Below are positions 62,434 to 64,000 of a stretch of 64,000 nt of DNA, piece by piece. A program made the position numbers and the translations under genes. Location: contig NZ_ASJB01000093.1 of assembly GCF_000478275.1 (NCBI RefSeq), positions 1 through 64,000 on the forward strand, written 5' to 3'. The notes under the pieces are model-generated. The model did no database searches. It was not told the DNA's origin and saw only the letters and a list, made by a program, of their open reading frames with translations. The first letter of the stretch is position 1; each line of letters opens with the position of its first letter. Origin of the DNA: Amycolatopsis orientalis DSM 40040 = KCTC 9412 (GTDB lineage Bacteria; Actinomycetota; Actinomycetes; Mycobacteriales; Pseudonocardiaceae).

Positions 62434-62479
62434 GTCGTGAGTGGCGAGTGACGTTAGAACGACACTCGCCACTCACGAC
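62434..62479. repeat. Intergenic palindrome, family A
   Basis: GTCGTGAGTGGCGAGTGACG and its complement with one A:A mismatch; centre GTTAGAAC identical to the 13511 copy. Confidence 0.75.
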
Positions 62480-62574
62480 GTCGTTGCGGGACCGGTGGTG
62501 TGGCCAAGGTCGTACCTTCGCAACGGGGCCTCCGCGGCCGCGGGACCTCGCTCCCTGCTCTCAGGGGCCATGCC

Positions 62575-62662
62575 CGGGGCTGAAGGGAACTTTCCCCGCG
62601 TCTCATGCGGCGAGGGGCGCTTTCCCCGCATCGCATGCGACGAAAGGCCCCTTCACCCCCGT
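62575..62662. repeat. Two adjacent family C-like stems
   Basis: Two head-to-tail units beginning CTTTCCCCGC (at about 62589 and 62620), each followed by a CATGCG stretch and a GCGAGGGG or GACGAAAGG arm. They resemble the central part of the 62347 copy and may be partial or duplicated elements. Confidence 0.55.
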
Positions 62663-62679
62663 CCGTCGAACCGCCACGG

Positions 62680-64000
62680 CTAGACACAGCGCAGGTACGC
62701 GTCCGGAGTCCGCCGCCTGGAGTCAAGCCCCCGAAGGACCTTCGGCAGCTGCCCGCTGTACAGCACCCCGAGCCGCTGGGTCGCCCTCGTCAACGCGACG
62801 TACAGTTCCGCCTCGCCGCTGGGGCCTTCCGCGAGGATCCGTTCCGGTTCCACCACGAGGACGGCGTCGTACTCCAGGCCCTTCGTCGCGGACGGCGCGA
62901 TCGCACCGGGGATTCCCGGCGGCCCGATGACGACCGAAGTCCCGTCGCGCTCCGATTCCTCGCGGACGAACTCCGCGATGGCGTCATCCAAGTCCACTTC
63001 GGACAGTGGACGCGCCCACGGCCGCACACCGCACGAACGCACCGACTCCGGCGGGACGGCGTCCGGCGCGAAACTCGCGAGGAGCGAGGACGCCACCGCC
63101 ATGATCTCCGACGGCGTCCGGTAGTTGACGGTCAGCTTCCGGTACAGCCACCGGTCGGCGACGTACCGGGAGAGCATCGCGTCCCACGACCGCGCCCCGG
63201 ACGGCGACCGTCGCTGCGCGAGATCCCCGACGATGGTGAACGACCGGCTGGGACAACGCCGCATCAGCACCCGCCAGTCCATTTCGGACAGTTCTTGCGC
63301 CTCGTCGACCACGACGTGGCCATAGGTCCATTCCCGGTCGGCGGCGGCGCGTTCGGCCAGGTCCCGTTCGTCACGCTTCGCGTAACGCGCCGCCAGATCC
63401 TCCGCCTTCAGCACGTCCGTCGGCCGGAGCGCGAACTCGTAGTCGTCGTGATCCTCTTCGACCTCGATGAGTTCGAGCACCCGCTCCGCGTACTCCTGCT
63501 GGGCCAGCTGCCGCCGCTCCTCCGCGCGGCGCTCGGCGGTGCGGTCCCAGCCGAGCAGTTCGACGGCCTCGTCCAGCAGGGGCACGTCGGACACCGTCCA
63601 CGCCGCCGCGTCCTCGCGGAACAGCGCCGGATCGGCCCCGGCGGCCCGCAACCGCGCCGTCGAGCCGTAGAGGTCGGCGAGCAGCCGCCGCGGCGTCAGC
63701 ACCGGCCACAGGCGGTCGAGCACCGCCCCGAGTCCCACGCTGCCTTCCAGATCCCGCCGGAGGTTCTTCAGCATCTCCGGCCGGTTGTGCGTGTCGTCAC
63801 GCGGCAGCCAGCCCTCGCCGACGCGGTCGACGGCACGTTCGGCGAGCGCGGTGATCACCTCGCGTTCGAAGACGGCCTTCGCCTCGTTGTGCAGCAGCCC
63901 GCTCTCCCTGGCCACCTCGCGCGCGGCCGCGGTGATCCCGGCGTCGAGCGTCACGGTGACGTCGCCGAGTTCGATCGGCTCCGGCCGGGCGGGCAGTTCC
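62680..64000 (-). CDS. HelD/UvrD-like helicase, C-terminal part (gene truncated by window edge)
   Basis: At least 439 residues up to the stop at 62680; the 5' end lies beyond 64000. Superfamily 1 motifs: VVVDEAQELSEMDWR (motif II, DEAQ), FTIVGDLAQR (III), LTVNYRTPSEI (IV/V) and YVALTRATQRLGVL (VI). The P-loop is off the edge. The spacing and long helical insert (EYAERVLELIEVEEDHDDYE) suggest the HelD/HelR branch that acts on RNA polymerase rather than UvrD, but the N-terminal domain would be needed to tell. Confidence 0.85.
   Translation of the reverse strand, partial: ELPARPEPIELGDVTVTLDAGITAAAREVARESGLLHNEAKAVFEREVITALAERAVDRVGEGWLPRDDTHNRPEMLKNLRRDLEGSVGLGAVLDRLWPVLTPRRLLADLYGSTARLRAAGADPALFREDAAAWTVSDVPLLDEAVELLGWDRTAERRAEERRQLAQQEYAERVLELIEVEEDHDDYEFALRPTDVLKAEDLAARYAKRDERDLAERAAADREWTYGHVVVDEAQELSEMDWRVLMRRCPSRSFTIVGDLAQRRSPSGARSWDAMLSRYVADRWLYRKLTVNYRTPSEIMAVASSLLASFAPDAVPPESVRSCGVRPWARPLSEVDLDDAIAEFVREESERDGTSVVIGPPGIPGAIAPSATKGLEYDAVLVVEPERILAEGPSGEAELYVALTRATQRLGVLYSGQLPKVLRGLDSRRRTPDAYLRCV

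Larger units (their letters stand above)
62332..62679. other. Gene-free interval packed with palindromes
   Basis: About 350 bases between convergent Lrp and helicase genes. Contains a family C palindrome (62347-62396), a family A palindrome (62434-62479) and two further related stems at 62575-62662. Reading through the repeats gives frames such as MKGPFPA...KGPF, which are artefacts of the palindrome and not genes. Confidence 0.7.

Noticed and set aside
62349..62930. 193-codon frame starting MKGPF
   Set aside because: Its start is the palindrome itself and the rest is antisense to the helicase.

Overview
The window is high-GC actinobacterial DNA with G/C-rich third positions, frequent GTG/TTG starts and tight ATGA/GTGA overlaps. 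Gene content points to the Pseudonocardiaceae, most likely an Amycolatopsis-like organism. The recR - ybaB - N-acetylmuramoyl-alanine amidase - dnaX - SRP RNA order matches the mycobacterial Rv3715c-Rv3721c neighbourhood, and there is a RGCVC-type small Cys protein and LGFP-repeat exoproteins. Genus assignment is inference. I see no transposase, integrase, CRISPR array or antibiotic gene cluster.

Layout. 0-5.9 kb: a complete five-gene oligopeptide ABC importer (two ATPases, two permeases, lipoprotein binding protein), minus strand. 6.2-13.5 kb: a cell-surface glycan cluster (uridine-kinase-like P-loop protein, DUF2304 protein, polyprenyl-P-sugar-synthase-type GT2, large multi-pass protein, flippase, second GT2) with a divergent UDP-GlcNAc-2-epimerase-like gene. 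13.7-23.8 kb: housekeeping and envelope genes: recR, ybaB, amidase, an HTH-TM-glycosidase-like fusion, M23 peptidase, regulator plus secreted EEP hydrolase, dnaX, spermidine-synthase-like protein, SRP RNA, PLP dehydratase. 23.9-34.1 kb: two two-component systems (OmpR and NarL types), a tandem P-loop kinase, a deazaflavin-type reductase facing a TetR gene across a clean palindromic operator pair, a second TetR gene and a 3-hydroxyacyl-CoA dehydrogenase. 34.2-40.7 kb: twin 940-residue secreted dehydrogenase-PKD-LGFP proteins and an L,D-transpeptidase lipoprotein.

40.8-48.1 kb is the most unusual part. A HTH-N6-adenine-methylase-TRD protein is followed after one nucleotide by a soluble Ser/Thr kinase. 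A soluble PP2C phosphatase is divergent to them, then comes tRNA-Ser(GGA), then an operon with its own good promoter: two ESAT-6-sized helical proteins sharing a Y-x-x-R-L C-terminus, a 913-residue FtsK/EccC-like multi-module ATPase and a coiled-coil protein. No ESX membrane components or nuclease are visible. This is my best candidate for an undescribed system.

48.2-64 kb: secreted LTD-EEP nuclease, BNR-type exoprotein, SnoaL-like and DUF305 proteins, tRNA-Ser(CGA) followed by two AT-richer small coiled-coil genes, CsbD, tadA with its associated protein, M20 amidohydrolase, DHDPS-family lyase, fatty acid desaturase operon, DAP-decarboxylase-like protein, Lrp regulator, and the C-terminal part of a HelD/UvrD-like helicase running off the right edge.

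A window-wide feature is a set of long near-perfect intergenic palindromes in at least three sequence families. Almost all lie at convergent gene junctions and probably act as bidirectional terminators.
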